Source of the DNA: Proteromonas lacertae
Taxonomy: Eukaryota; Sar; Bigyra; Opalinata; Proteromonadidae
Length of the DNA stretch: 64,000 bases
Direction of reading: 5' to 3'
Assembly (NCBI GenBank): GCA_002245135.1
Contig: NGBS01000592.1
Span: 118,564-182,563, forward strand
Positions 1-12,825 of the stretch are shown piece by piece; the first letter of the stretch is position 1, and each line of letters starts with the position of its first letter. The position numbers and the translations under genes are program-made. The notes under the pieces were generated by a model that worked only from the letters and a program-made list of their open reading frames with translations, was not told the origin of the DNA and did no database searches.

Positions 1-59
1 ACACTTTAAAGTAATATATTCGATTAAAATAAGTAATATAAGAAGAAATAATAAATTTT

Positions 60-3000
60 CTATAAGAAGGCTTTTAATAACAATAATCCAACATTTCCAG
101 CTACTGATTTCGCCAAAATTACAGTTGGTTCTTGAATTATCATATCAATTACAAAGGATATTAAGCAGCTAATTATCCAGTGTTTACTTTGACTACTACT
201 GAATTTCACTCCATACAATAAATCAATATAAATAACTATCACCAAATATACGAAACATATTCCAAATGCACATCCACTTAATATATTTCTAATTCGTTTC
301 TGTTCATACCATAATTTATATTCATTTCGACGTTTTACTCGACTATTTAATAAATATTTTTTACAATTCATCTGAATTTTTATTAATTTCTTTAAATCTT
401 CCACATTTTTATATCTATCAACATTTTCAACATCATATACATCATTCTCATCATCATATACACTGTTTTCTATACTATAAATCTTATTTTTATTATATTT
501 AAACATCATCAAATCACTTATTACTAAGACTATACTGATCATTAAATAGATGAATGAACTAAATATCATTATCATTGCATAAGTTGTCATTTTATCATAA
601 ATAAGTTTATTACAACTCACTACATCATTACTCATTATATATTCATTATCAACACAGTAACTATGACTGTTATAATCATTTATATCATAAAAACCACAAC
701 AATTCAACTCACTTTCTATATTGTTAGTAATTTCCTTAAATATATTTGAATTTACTCCAAATTGCCATAATTTATATACAAATGAATTATTAGTATTATG
801 ACTAGCCAATGGAATTGAGATTCCTAAACTAATTGCTAATAATACAATGATGACAAAATGTTCTATTAAATTACCTATTATACTTTGTTTATTCATTTTT
901 AAAATAGCATATACACCATGGAAATTACATAACATCATTACTATCATTATTACTCCAATTACTATACCTAATAAGTTGAATTTTGTTACGCATAAAGCCA
1001 ATATTAACAGTATTATACTCATTATTACAGAGATTGTACTGATTATTATATACCAATTATCAATGTTTAAGATTTCTCTTCTTCTCTTTATATTCTCTTT
1101 GTTATTTGTATTTGTATTTGTTGTTGTTACATTATCTGATATTGGAATACTGGAGAATTCAGTTTCCTTTTTATTACCATTACTATTAAAACAATTACAA
1201 AGTAATTTACATATTGTTGGATTTAACACTTTCTTCTTATTCTTCTTTCTCAATCCTTTCAAAGTGAAGTTATTAGCATAATAGAATAATCTTGGTAAGA
1301 TTATTGTCACTGGTAACATACATAAACAACTAATTATTCCATTTCCTAACATTTGATTCAAATTCTCACTGTTACTTCCGTAGAATAAAGCTAATACTGC
1401 AAAGTTAGTTAAAATAGTTGATAGTAAAATCAACATTCTTTCACTTCTTGATACTATTGTATAAGCACTAATTGGAGCAATAAATACATTTGCATAGTGA
1501 TATTCTCGTTTAAATATCTCGAAATATCTCTTACAAAATGACATTGATTCATCAGTGTAAATCTTCATTGAATCTTCTTCTATTTTCCCTCTTTTTAAGT
1601 ATAAATTAAATCTTTCTTCTTCTAACATTTCTCTTTGTTTTTTACTTAAATAATAAATCACAACCCAGCAAACGAAGAACAGTAATATAATACCACTAAA
1701 TACTAATGGAATAGTGATATTACTGTTATTATATTTGAATAATAACTTTGCATCACTAATTGGATTGACTACATTCATTTTAGGTATTGATTTACTGATA
1801 AATCCACTAAATTTTGATAAATGAATTGTACCACAAGTTAATATAACATCTCCATTATCATCTTCATATATTTCAAAGACATAAGTACCATTCGTAGAAT
1901 ATTCTTTTTTTTCTTCATCATAATAACTACATTGTACTTCTTTAAGATTAACATTACCACTTAATCTTTGACTAAATATGATTGGATTGTTTAATTCGGT
2001 CACTTTTACATTCTTATTACCATCATATCTAATACTGATTGATAATAAACTACTTTCTTTTGTATTGTTATCTTTAAATAAATTCTCATTATAATTAATC
2101 ATTTCTATACCTTGAACAGGTCCTAATTCCTTTATTTCTTTAAATGTTTCTTCATTTATATCGATTTTACCACCATTATTATCTTTAATCTCTTTACTTA
2201 TATCATTCACTACTTTTACTCCAAAATTATCTCCATTAAATTCAATCTCATTTTCATCTTCTATTATATTATGTATAGTTTTATCTAAATCATCATTACT
2301 TACTTTCTCATCAGATAATACTCTTTCATTTTCATTTACAGTCTCCAAGTATCTTTTAGTTGATATAATATTACTCGTTGTAAATAATAAATTCATTTTA
2401 CTGTCAGTATTTGTTGAAATACCAGCTGTTGATCTCAATCTTCTACTTCTTCTTATTCTTTTTAATCCTTCAAGTGTATTATCAATTGATTTCTTTATAT
2501 TTAATATACTATTAGCATCAATTTCACTGGTTGAACTACTTAAATCCTTTAATAACTTGCTAGAGGATGCTAAATCATCAACACTACCACTACTACCTGT
2601 AGTTTTTGATGTAATAGTATCAGCCATAGTCTGTAAGAATTTACTTCTTAATTCTTTTCTTTGATTAAATGTAATTTCATTCATATTACACTCCACTCCA
2701 TGATAATCTTTATCACATTCACAATATCTATAACAATTAGGTTCACCTTCATAACACATAGTGTTATTATCATTATATTTACATATTCCATTGTCATTAC
2801 AAGGTTTACCTATTATATTACCTTCTATATCTCTTACTGTACCTGGACATAACATTTCGTTTCTTTTACAACTTATACTACATTCAACTGTTTCTTTACT
2901 TTCACCTACACATTTTTTACCACTTTCTGAAGGTAATGGATTATTACACTTCCTTCTTCTTAATTTAGTACCTTTTACTAAACCATATTTCCCATTTTCA

Positions 3001-4616
3001 TATTTAGCTGAACATTCACTATATTTACTCCATTCACTCCATCCACCATCTATTTCTGAAGTACATTTCTCTTTTTCACATTCAATAGTTTCAGTAGAAG
3101 TTCCAACACAATCTTTACCACCATATCTTGGAGTTGGATTATTACATTTTCTTGTTCTTGTCTTTGTCCCTTTACCACAACTTACATTGCATTCACCATA
3201 ATCACTCCATTCACTCCATCCACCATCAATAGCATTTGGTTTATCACAATAATCACCTTCATAACCTTCATCACATATACATTCACCATTATCTTTGTTA
3301 CATTTACCATATACACATTTCACATTGGCACATTTATCTCCTAATACTGTTATACCACTAGTCATGGCATCTACTATTTTTTGAGTATTACCATTCTTTA
3401 CAATTTCTTCAAATTCATTCTTTATATTTATTACTTCTTTTAATTCATCATATCCTCTATTACATTCTTGTTTTTCTCTTTCACCTGGTGTTAATGTAAT
3501 TTTGAAATAATCTAAATAAATACCTTCTACTAATGCTGTTTTGATTGTTGTTACTTCATTCTTTGTTATAGTTTTAATAGGTGTTATTCTAGCACTTGTA
3601 AGTAAATATTTATTGGGAACTATTGCATATAGAATATCAATTGCTTCTGAACTAGTAACACTTGCACCATCATAATACCACATCAATTCTGAATGTGTTC
3701 CAATGTTAAAATACATAACTATTTCTATAGTTTCATCATTATATAATACTGATGGATTTGGTGTAACTAACTGAATGATTGGTGATTTTACAGTGGATGG
3801 AATTGGTGTAATTTCTTCAATAACATAATACATATTGGGTAAATCAATAACCAAGTAATTTAAATCATATGTTTCAAGGCAAAAGGTGATGTTGAATATA
3901 TGAAGACTTTCAGTGAACTTCTTATCATCTTCCATTTTGAATTTCATTTCTAATTTGTAATATTTACCTTCCTGTTTGAATGTATTATCTTCATAATTGA
4001 TTATAAGTGTGTTTGACAATGAAGTATTCTGGATTACTGGATATAATTTAACATCTCTTGTTGGAGGTAAGGCTAAGTAAAACTCAACTTCATGTTCTTC
4101 ACCTTCTTTACCACAAACGTATGGATTAATTATTAAACTGGCTTTGTCAGGATTATAAACCATTATCTCTATATTTCTATATTTACCAGCATATTCTCCT
4201 GCACCTACTAATTTGATTTTTATTGTATCTACGTATTGAGCTTTGCTGTTTTTATCAGTACTATCGGTTGTTAAAGTAAATTCCTTTTCTTTTTCTCCTG
4301 AGGGAATATCCATTGATTCTCCTGATTGATGGAATAAACCTGATGGTGAATCTACCAAGACAGTTAATAAAGCAGTTGCAGGATTTGACAATGTCACTTT
4401 TATCTTGATAACATCATTTTTATCATATATAAATTTTTCATCTGATGATATATCAACAGCAAATGAAGGGCTTGCTGCTCTTGATGCTGAGTCTTGTAAG
4501 GATCTTTCAGTTCGTTTAAAGTGCTTTTCATTATCTATTTAAATTAATTCATCTCAAAATATACTTGGAAATGCTAAAGCAAATATGATCAAAAAAGCTA
4601 AGATAAGGTTTTTCAT
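60..4616 (-). CDS. Polycystin-1-like GPS/TSP1/EGF membrane protein with tetraspanin-like insert
   Basis: About 1,508 residues in two exons. The start at 4616 opens a signal peptide (MKNLILAFLIIFALAF); a 30-nt intron (4535-4564) joins it in frame to the main exon. Order seen: a long extracellular region; an EGF-like module near residue 420-450; two thrombospondin type 1 repeats starting DGGWSEWS (about 452-570); a second EGF-like module; a GAIN/GPS-like end with CGTIHLSKFSGF (about 910); then several membrane helices. The helices after the GPS (RSERMLILLSTILTNFAVLA, then GIISCLCMLPVTI) and the last pair (IISCLISFVIDMIIQEPTVI) resemble the polycystin-1 family. Between them sits a four-helix unit with a CCG loop (LNCCGFYDINDY), the tetraspanin signature. 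No TRP-type pore follows. A cell-surface adhesion or sensing role is inferred. Domain calls are from motifs read by eye. Confidence 0.72.
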
Positions 4617-4996
4617 TAAAATGATTTTTGTATAACCGAAATAAGAATTTAGCCGTTTTAGAATAGTCTTTTATTCGTTACATCGTTTTAAGTTGCATAT
4701 AAAGTATTAAATAGTATATGCATATCTATCGTAAGTATATCACACATTATGAAACACATTTAAGGTAAAAAATCTATTATTGTATTTATGAAATAATTAA
4801 ACAAAAATAGTTAACAGCCATTATGCTAAAGTATGTCGTATGATGGGATTGATGTAAAAATATATAGAGATTATACATTCGAACCTCATTTCATTTCATT
4901 ACTCTATAACTCTTATTCGATATTTTATTAGTTATATTACACACAAAAATAATATACATAGAGGATTAAATTAGAGTTTTTCATACATGGAACTAT
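4617..4996. other. Intergenic spacer
   Basis: Very AT-rich spacer between the start of the receptor gene and the 3' end of MUS81. I see no open frame with coding character, no RNA-like structure and no repeat. It must hold the receptor's promoter and the MUS81 3' end, but no element is recognisable. Confidence 0.6.
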
Positions 4997-6260
4997 TTAA
5001 TCAGTATTAAACACATTATAAACAGATTCACTATTTTTTTTATTGACAAAATGATTTGAATTGTCATATAAGAGAAACTCACCACTTAATGATAAATTTT
5101 TAATGTTTCTATATTCATTTCTTAACGAAAATGGAGTAGGATATTTATCAATAACATTTTTCACTTGCAGAACTCCCATTCCTTTGATTTGACTTAATTG
5201 TTGACCAAAATATTCTTTTAATTTCAAGTCTTTCATTGACTTTATATATTCACAATAATTCACAAATAATGTTGGTGGATTGCTCAAAACATTCTTGCAT
5301 AAATCTTCAATTTTATTATTTTTCATCTCATTTGCTATTATATTATGTATTGTACTTAAAAATTCTATTGTTCCATCAATACTAACAGTCCTTTCTATCA
5401 TAAATCCATCTTTTATTTCTGTATGAATTATTGAAGATTCTAATGTCTCTTTTGGAACTTTATCTTGACTGTATATACTTCCTTCTATTAAATAGATTAT
5501 ATGATGAAGACCGCTATTCTTTAGTCTATATTTCTGCTCATTATATCTTCCATCAAATATACTATGGATTAAATCATCACTTGTTTTTCTTTCTATTATA
5601 TAATCTGTTAATATTTCTATTCCACTTCTTTTATCTTTTATTATCCATTGATAATCTCCTAATGGTAATTGGCATGTTCTACAATTTATTTTTCGATTTA
5701 ATAAATGAGTGTGGATATAAGTTCTATCTTCTTTACTTCTCATTTCTCTATTATCTACTAATAATATCAATTCGAAATTATCTTTGATAATATTATTATT
5801 ATCTTCTGAATAATCGTTTAATAAAGATATTGCACATTCATCGATTGGTAATACATATTCTGATTCAACTATTCTTTCCTTTTTATTCAGTCTTCTTCTC
5901 TTGGTTGTGTTTCTTACCTTTTTAATCACATTTTCATTATTCATATTATTCTCTTTATCACTTTCATTATCTTCCTCATCAACTATTCTATCTTTTATCA
6001 TTTTAGATATTATTGAAGCATTCTGCATACCTATTCCATCTAAAAGAAGAGCATCTTCTTTTGATTCTATTGGGAGCGGATATCTAGATTAATTACATAA
6101 TTTCTACATACAATGTAATTGATTTGATTATTTTCTTATAAGAATAGAGACTTTTTGAGAATGAAAAGACTTGGGATGAATTTAAAGTATGATATCTTTG
6201 AATCAATGAATCAACAATAAATTGGTTTTCTTTACATGAACAAATATAGGAGTGTTTCAT
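4997..6260 (-). CDS. MUS81: MUS81 structure-specific endonuclease subunit
   Basis: 411 residues in two exons (6112-6260 and 4997-6083) around a 28-nt intron (6084-6111). Exon 1 ends just before YPLPIESKEDALLLDGIG, the N-terminal helix-hairpin-helix typical of MUS81, so the start at 6260 is preferred to the internal ATG at 6028. The ERCC4-type nuclease centre is clear: LILLVDNRE, LPLGDYQWI and DYIIERKTSDDL (the ERK-x3-D motif), then FDGRYNEQKYRLKNSGL. A C-terminal helix-hairpin-helix follows (QIKGMGVLQVKNVIDKYPTP). In the family, MUS81 pairs with an EME1/MMS4 partner to cut stalled forks and recombination intermediates in the nucleus. The protein is shorter than human MUS81 (551 residues) mainly because the N-terminal linker is compact. 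All catalytic acidic residues appear intact. Confidence 0.92.
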
Positions 6261-6346
6261 GGGATTTAAAATTTAAAATTCAAAAAAGTAACGAATATAT
6301 TTCTATAAATTAGAGAAAAAACACATATAAACAGTATAAATAGTAT

Positions 6347-7551
6347 TTATTCAGAATTTAAAGTCTTAAACAGTAGGTACTTCTCTTTACACTCAGAATT
6401 CTGCTGAAGTTGTGTTATTTGTCTATTAAATTGAGATTGTATATAAGAAATATCGTCATTCTGTTTGTGTAAATTGTAATGTATTTCACCCAATTTCGAT
6501 AAGAAATTTAAATGTCTTTCTATTTATGATAAATACAATAAAATTTCATAATATATACTTAGATTTGGTAAATTCGATTTAATAGGTTGTTGTTGTTGTT
6601 GTTGTTGATATTGTTTGTTAATATTTTCTTTATTATCATTATTATTTATCATATTTATTTGATGAACTGATTGTGGAGATATATTATTTATATTATTCAT
6701 TATTTCTATATTCTCTTTATCTTTATCTTTATCTTTATCTTCTATTACCTCATTTTCTTCTTCATTCTCATTTTCTATTTCATTTTTTATTACTTCATTA
6801 TTTCTGTTACTATTGCTATTATCATCAGATATTTCAATATTATCTTCATCAAATAACAACTCTTTAGATATAGATGGACTAATATTACTACTATCACCCC
6901 ATGTATAACTCGAATCTGATTGGCTATTTGGAAATATTGAATAAAGTGAAGAAGATTTTGAAGAATTAGGAGAAATTCTTTTATCTATTGTAGGAGTTGT
7001 TTGAGTATAATTAACATTATTTTCTTGTGAATATATCATATTTATATTTGATTCTTTGATATTGTCTAGTTGAGGTTGATATGGAGAATAATGAAGTGAT
7101 TGAGGAGAAGTTGATTTTATATTTTTCATTGGAGTGGTTAGATTTACAGATTCAAAAGATTCATACTGGTTTTCTACCTCTATTTTTGTAACTTCATCTT
7201 CTTCAAGCAAATTTAGTGTTCCATATTCGATATAGCAATAATTTTGGTTTGGTATCTATATTTTATTACGATTATATTTATATGAAATTAATACATAAGA
7301 ATGTTTGAAGACAAACTCTTTTATTAGCTCATTGTAGTATTTTTCACTCTCAATGTATGTTGTACAATCATTATTGCTATTCTAAATATTTGTATAATAT
7401 TATATACTAGATTTTCTAACATATGAAACATGAGAGACATTTTTCTGAATAATAGTCTATTTAATTCTTCTAATTCTTGGATTCTAGAGCTCAAAAGTTG
7501 ATTTTTTCTATTGTATTATAGTATAAATCCATACACAAAGAGATGATTCAT
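6347..7551 (-). CDS. Unrecognised Asn/Gln-rich coiled-coil protein
   Basis: Six exons can be chained in frame from ATG 7551 to TAA 6347 with introns of about 26-40 nt, all GT-AG. The N-terminus is a leucine-rich coiled coil (LSSRIQELEELNRLLFRK). The middle is disordered: Ser/Pro-Thr-rich, then runs of Asn, an acidic Glu/Asp stretch with a DKDKDKDK repeat, and a seven-Gln tract. The last exon is helical again (SYIQSQFNRQITQLQQ). No domain is recognised. The exon chain, not the single long frame at 6524-7210, is the gene; that frame begins with a TTG and has clear coding upstream of it. Function unknown. Confidence 0.6.
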
Positions 7552-7846
7552 TTTTAAATTTGAATTTCTCAAACAGGAAGTCAAACTTATATTATTAAAT
7601 TGTATTTTTTACGTTATTAAATAAATATTTAAACTTATAATTATGCAAATATAATATATTTGATAAAGCATTTTAATAATAGTAACAAAACAAATCATAA
7701 AATACTATTGCATTTCAATATTCCAGAATTCTTATTATTATGCTGTTATTTTCCCTCTAACTTCCAAAAAAACAAAATTAAAAAGAAAATATATCAACAA
7801 CAATAACATTCGAAAAAGATAATTATATAAATTCTATTATATATTT

Positions 7847-9421
7847 TTATTGAAATAAGCGTTTTTCATAACTATGAAGACTATGAATTCCAGCTTCCTT
7901 TTGTGCTGCTGAACTTCTAATTTCACATCTCAAAGTCTTATTTTCACGTTTAACACTCAATTCACTAACACTTTTCACACCTAAATCTTGTAACCCATGT
8001 CTAATTCCTTGAATTAAATATAATATGTAAGTATTCATTGAACCTTTATCAACTACAGATCCTGTCACTCCTTGCGCAACTTTTACAGCTGATCCAATTG
8101 CGAAATATCTCACATCGCTACCTTTCGTCATTGCTTCTACACTTCCCATTCCTCTATATTTCTTTAATCTAACACCATCTTGGAAGAAATACTCTCCTGG
8201 AGCTTCTTCTGTTCCTGCTAATAAACTACCCATCATCACTGTACTAGCACCTAATGCTAAAGCTTTAGTGATATGACCTGGGTTAGATATACCACCATCT
8301 GCTATTACTGGTATTCCAAATTGTCTTGCATATTTTGCTACATGATATACTGCACTTGCTTGAGCTCTTCCTACTGCACATACTTCTTGAGTTGTACAGA
8401 TTGAACCAACTCCCATTCCGATTTTTAAACCATCACAACCTGCATTGATTAAATTTGCTGCTTGCATACGAGTGACTACATTACCAGCGACTACATCAAT
8501 CTCTTTATGATTAGTTTTGAGATATTTAATCATGTCAATTTGATACTTTGAATTGCCTTGTGATGAATCAATCACTAACACATCAACTCCAGCTTTAATT
8601 AATTCATCAGCTCGATGATAATCAGATTGTCTTGTACCAATACTTGCACCAACAATTAAACGATTACTGCTGTCTAAATTGGCATGTGGGAAATCTACTG
8701 CTTTTCTTATATCTTTTACTGATACTAATGACACTAATAAATTATTGTCATTAATGACTGGTAATTTGCTTCTTTTTTCTTCAGTTAATATTTCATTAGC
8801 TTTTTTTAAGGTTATTCCTTCTTTAGCTACTGTTAATTTTTCTAATTTTGTCATCACTTTGTCAACTGTTGTTTTAGGATCTTCTACGAAGAAATAATCT
8901 CTTAAAGTGACTAAACCAACAAGTGGAGTTGATAAAGTACCATCTTCAGTTACAGGAAAACTTGAAAAACCTAATTTGGTTGATTTTTCTTTTAATTGAG
9001 ATACTGTGGTAGTTGGAGCAACAACGACTGGATCAATAATGAAACCATTACGGTATTTTTTGACTTTGGATACTTCTTTCACTTGTTCTTCGACTGGCAT
9101 ATTGTAATGGATGATACCAAGACCTCCATTCAACGCCATGGCAATAGCCATCTTTGATTCAGTAACTGTATCCATAGGAGCAGAAACAAGAGGAACATTC
9201 AACTTGATATGTCTTGTGAAGTGACTTGTGAGATCTACATTTTCAGTTCCAAAGTCAATATATCCAGGTAACATGATAAGATCATCATAAGTGTAAGCAA
9301 CACATCCTTTGTTTGTTTCAAAAACAAATTCGAAAGAATATCCATCAGCTCCCTATTTTCATGATAGATTAATGTAAAATACATCAACTGGAACTATTGA
9401 ATTGACATCAGGAGAAGCCAT
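7847..9421 (-). CDS. Inosine-5'-monophosphate dehydrogenase (IMPDH)
   Basis: 514 residues, the usual eukaryotic IMPDH length, in two exons. A 39-nt first exon (MASPDVNSIVPVD) is joined across a 30-nt intron (9353-9382). The enzyme oxidises IMP to XMP with NAD+, the committed step of guanine nucleotide synthesis, in the cytosol. The TIM barrel carries the catalytic cysteine loop GMGVGSICTTQEVCAVGRAQ, the IMP-binding VIADGGISNPGHITKAL and the flap region KYRGMGSVEAM. A pair of CBS motifs interrupts the barrel (about residues 110-235), as in vertebrate and fungal enzymes. The C-terminus ends QKEAGIHSLHSYEKRLF. No residue expected to be conserved is missing. This is the most conserved gene in the window. 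Confidence 0.97.
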
Positions 9422-9885
9422 AACTTTAAAAATTGATTAAAATCAAAAAATGCAAAAAATTTGTTTGGCTTGAGATGCAAAAATGCAGATTTAATAATTT
9501 TGTTAATTTTGATAATTTTCTGAATTCTACGGAAATTTCTTTTGTTTACACCATTTATATTATGATAACAACAACGTATATATAACTTATAAACTAAAAT
9601 CTAACGAATTGGAGTATATCCCTTCTAACCCCAAATTAATGGGCCACTGGATATAAATATTCCAAAACTAGGATGACAAATAATGGCTTATATGATACAA
9701 ACTTTTCGTAAGTTTTATTATATGAATTTCATTAGTTTGTCTGAGATATTCTTACTATGATACATTGTTTCATTTTTGTATCATCTTTTACTTATCATAC
9801 ATTTCATTATACTTATATTTTTATAGATAAATAAGAAAACTTCATAAATAGAAATGATTAATTTAGCTTATTCATTTAATTAATG
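9422..9885. other. Intergenic spacer
   Basis: About 460 bases between the IMPDH start and the LRRC49 stop. A short stretch at about 9600-9720 is less AT-rich than the rest and contains AACCCCAAATTAATGGGCC, but I could fold no convincing tRNA or snRNA from it and see no coding exon. Confidence 0.5.
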
Positions 9886-10781
9886 TTACTTTATATTATC
9901 AATAAGATGATCTAAGCAGTGATCCATGTAAGACTGATCATCATCTTCTTTTTCAAAAGAATTAACAACATCATGTATATATTTTGACCAAGTATCATTT
10001 ATTACTTCTATTCTATTCTCAATCTATTTATATATATTAAAAAAAAATAATCATATTTATACCTTAATCGTCTCATTTACTATATTGTCAATGTAATTAC
10101 TTGAAAATTCTTCTACTATTGTATCATTAGTAACTGTGGGTAAAGGACGAAGTTCCTGTAAATTGGGAAAATATCTTTTTGAATTAAATCTCTCTTCTGG
10201 TAATATATCTTCTCTATTGATTGTGTTTAGGAAAGGGAAGTAATGAATCATAAATAATCTGAACAACTTACAATGAGTAATTGTATTACCATCTAATGAG
10301 ACTTCTATACTAGTTAATTGATGACTGAATGTATTAATAAACTCCAATTGTTTAAAATCATTAATATTTGCATTAGAAAATGATAATGCAGTTAAACACT
10401 TGTATCTTTTTAATTTATTGATGTGTTGATGTATAAAATGAATATCATTATTTTCAAATATAATATGAGTAATATAATCAGGATAAGAATCATTACTTAA
10501 TTGAACAAACTGTTCAGAACCAATAAATAAATCTTTTGATTTCATTTTTCCTGTATTTTGCTGCTGTGTTTGTTGTGGTTGTAATTGTTGAGTTACTGTT
10601 GGAGTTGTATTTCTTTTTAATAGTCTATTCAGTGGTTTAGGTGACATTGTTTGTGTATTGATTTGAGTTTGGAATTTATTTTCATTATTATTATCACTTT
10701 GAAGTGTTTTTTGAAATGCATTGACTGGCGATGGTTGTGGTTGAAGAGGTGGTTGTGATTGTTGCTGTTGAGACAATTGAA

Positions 10782-10812
<31 letters not shown>

Positions 10813-12669
10813 TGGCTGTTCTTGACTTGGAGGAGGTATTGGATTAATTGAAGATGAAGAAGGTGGATATGGAACTTTTGTATTAACATTTATTGTAGTG
10901 ATTTTAGGAGGTTTACCTGATGGCTGTTGTGGTTGTTGAAATGCAACTGTAGGAGTAGTTGATTCTGTATTAATATCTGGTGAATTTGATGTAATAGTTG
11001 TTATTGAAGTGGAAGTTAATAATTTCTTATGAGTATTTTGAGTTGGTGATTGATGTATTGGCGTAATGATATTATTTGGATTTCTATTCTTATTCGGAGA
11101 ATGAGTAAATCCTAATGAAGTGGATCTACCATTGTTTGGATTGATATTACTATTCTCTTTTATATAATTATTCAATTGTTCTCTTTGTGATGAAGCTGAT
11201 GATGGATGAGATATCTAATCATAATAATTAAAATATATATATATATATAATATTACGTGTTTAGTTGTTACTATACTAGTAGCTCTTCTTCTTTCTTCCT
11301 CATTTATTTCAATACTATCTAATACTTTAATCTGTTGAAATGATAAAATCAATTGATATCTATAATATTTTATAGAACATAATGGATTTCCTTCCAATGA
11401 TATATCTGATAGAGTTGTGATACTTTGTAATGGATTTAGTCTTTGAATTGTGGCGATTTTATTCTCAGATAAATATAATCTCTGTAATCTTGGTAATAAT
11501 GGCATTCCTTCACATTTACCTATGAAATTCTTCTTTAAATTCAATTCAATTAATGATATTAAAGAATCAAATCCTGAAATTGAATTTATTTTATTTCCTG
11601 CTAAATTTAATACACGTAATAGAGTCAAACTATCAAGTTCATTAACCTAAATATATATAATATAAAATAAATAAATAATAATTATACCATTTCTATTTCA
11701 TTACTATGTAAATCTAATACATCCAACTGTGTTAATTCTTTTAAACCACTAATTGATTTTATTCTATTTTTACCTAACATCAATACTCTTAATTGTGTTA
11801 AATGATTTAAACCTTCAATTTTCTTTATTCCATTATCATACAAATCTAAATATACTAAATTATGCAAATAGATTGTATTTTCAATTACTTCAATGTTATT
11901 GTGCTCTAATGATAATACTTTTAACTGTTCAGCATCTGTTATTATTGGAAAAGTCTACCAAAATAATATATATATATATATATACTTTCATATCTCTATT
12001 TTCCAACTTCATTTTTTCAGATTCTTTATCTGGTTTTTCTTTATTTCTTTTGATTAATATTTGATTTGGATAATTTGGATTTCTTAAATAATAAATCCCA
12101 TTTTCTTGATCATGATTTAATATTTGAAATCCTTTGTCTCTTTCCTTTTGAATACTCGGATTTGCAGATTCACGATTTGATTGCACCGGAGTTGTTGATC
12201 TGGTTGAATTAACTGAAGCAGAATGGGATTGAGGTCTATATGTTCGTGTATATTTATTCGGTAGAGAAACGGGAGGATAACCTTCACTACTTTTAGGTCG
12301 AAAGTATGTTTTGGGTGTTTGTTCCTGAAAATTATATATTAAAAGAATAGTAATACTTTGAATGAAGTGGTTAAATCTACAACATGTGGAGCTGATTTTT
12401 CTTTTGGCTTTCTTAAAAATCCTATTGTCTTTCTCAACTACATCTCATTATGAAATCATATATACTTGTTGTTGTAATGTTGCTGCTTCTGCGGGGAAGC
12501 TATATTCATATTCTTTTCTTCCAGAAGGATCTTAATATACAATAATCAACAAATTTATACTAGGAGGTGTTTCACTTATCGGTATTATTTTCGGAATGCC
12601 TTGCTGACGTTGTAAACTATGTCTACGAGCGTCAAAAATGGCGTGGTATGGAGCACTTTTTGAATCCAT
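9886..12669 (-). CDS. LRRC49: LRRC49-like leucine-rich repeat protein
   Basis: About eight exons, roughly 830 residues, from MDSKSAPYHAIFDARRHSLQ (ATG 12669) to TAA 9886. The centre holds SDS22-type LRRs in the same order and spacing as LRRC49: LVYLDLYDNGIKKIEGL, LRVLMLGKNRIKSISGL, LDVLDLHSNEIEMV, LRVLNLAGNKINSI, LIELNLKKNFIG, LQRLYLSENKIATI. An LRR-cap-like segment follows (LSDISLEGNPLC, then INEEERRRATS). In animals LRRC49 belongs to the tubulin polyglutamylase complex of centrioles and cilia. The C-terminal half has Ser/Thr/Pro-rich sequence and a Gln run (about 10750-10815), followed by a further LRR-like patch. Assignment rests on the LRR block and its flanks; the Gln-rich insertion looks lineage-specific. 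Confidence 0.78.
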
Positions 12670-12825
12670 TTTAAAATTTATATTCGTTTCATTCAAAATA
12701 GAATTTAAAAAACGCAGAAACAAGGCTATTCTTACCTTGATATCAATTCAAAATGTTTTGCTTTAACTTACAAATGTGTTGGTATATACTTTACTCTTAT
12801 AATATTTAAAGATGGTGTTATTAAT

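Noticed and set aside
847-1281. Plus-strand open frame opposite the polycystin-1-like gene
   Set aside because: Lies wholly within a conserved exon on the other strand and reads as Ile/Leu/Phe-rich reverse translation.
5431-5787. Plus-strand open frame opposite MUS81
   Set aside because: Overlaps the nuclease domain coding on the minus strand; no coding character.
4997-6028. MUS81 starting at the ATG at 6028
   Set aside because: The upstream in-frame sequence and a clean 28-nt intron restore the conserved N-terminal helix-hairpin-helix, so the start is at 6260.
10780-10815. CRISPR-like or satellite array at GTT/CAA repeats
   Set aside because: These are trinucleotide runs encoding polyglutamine in LRRC49, with no spacers.
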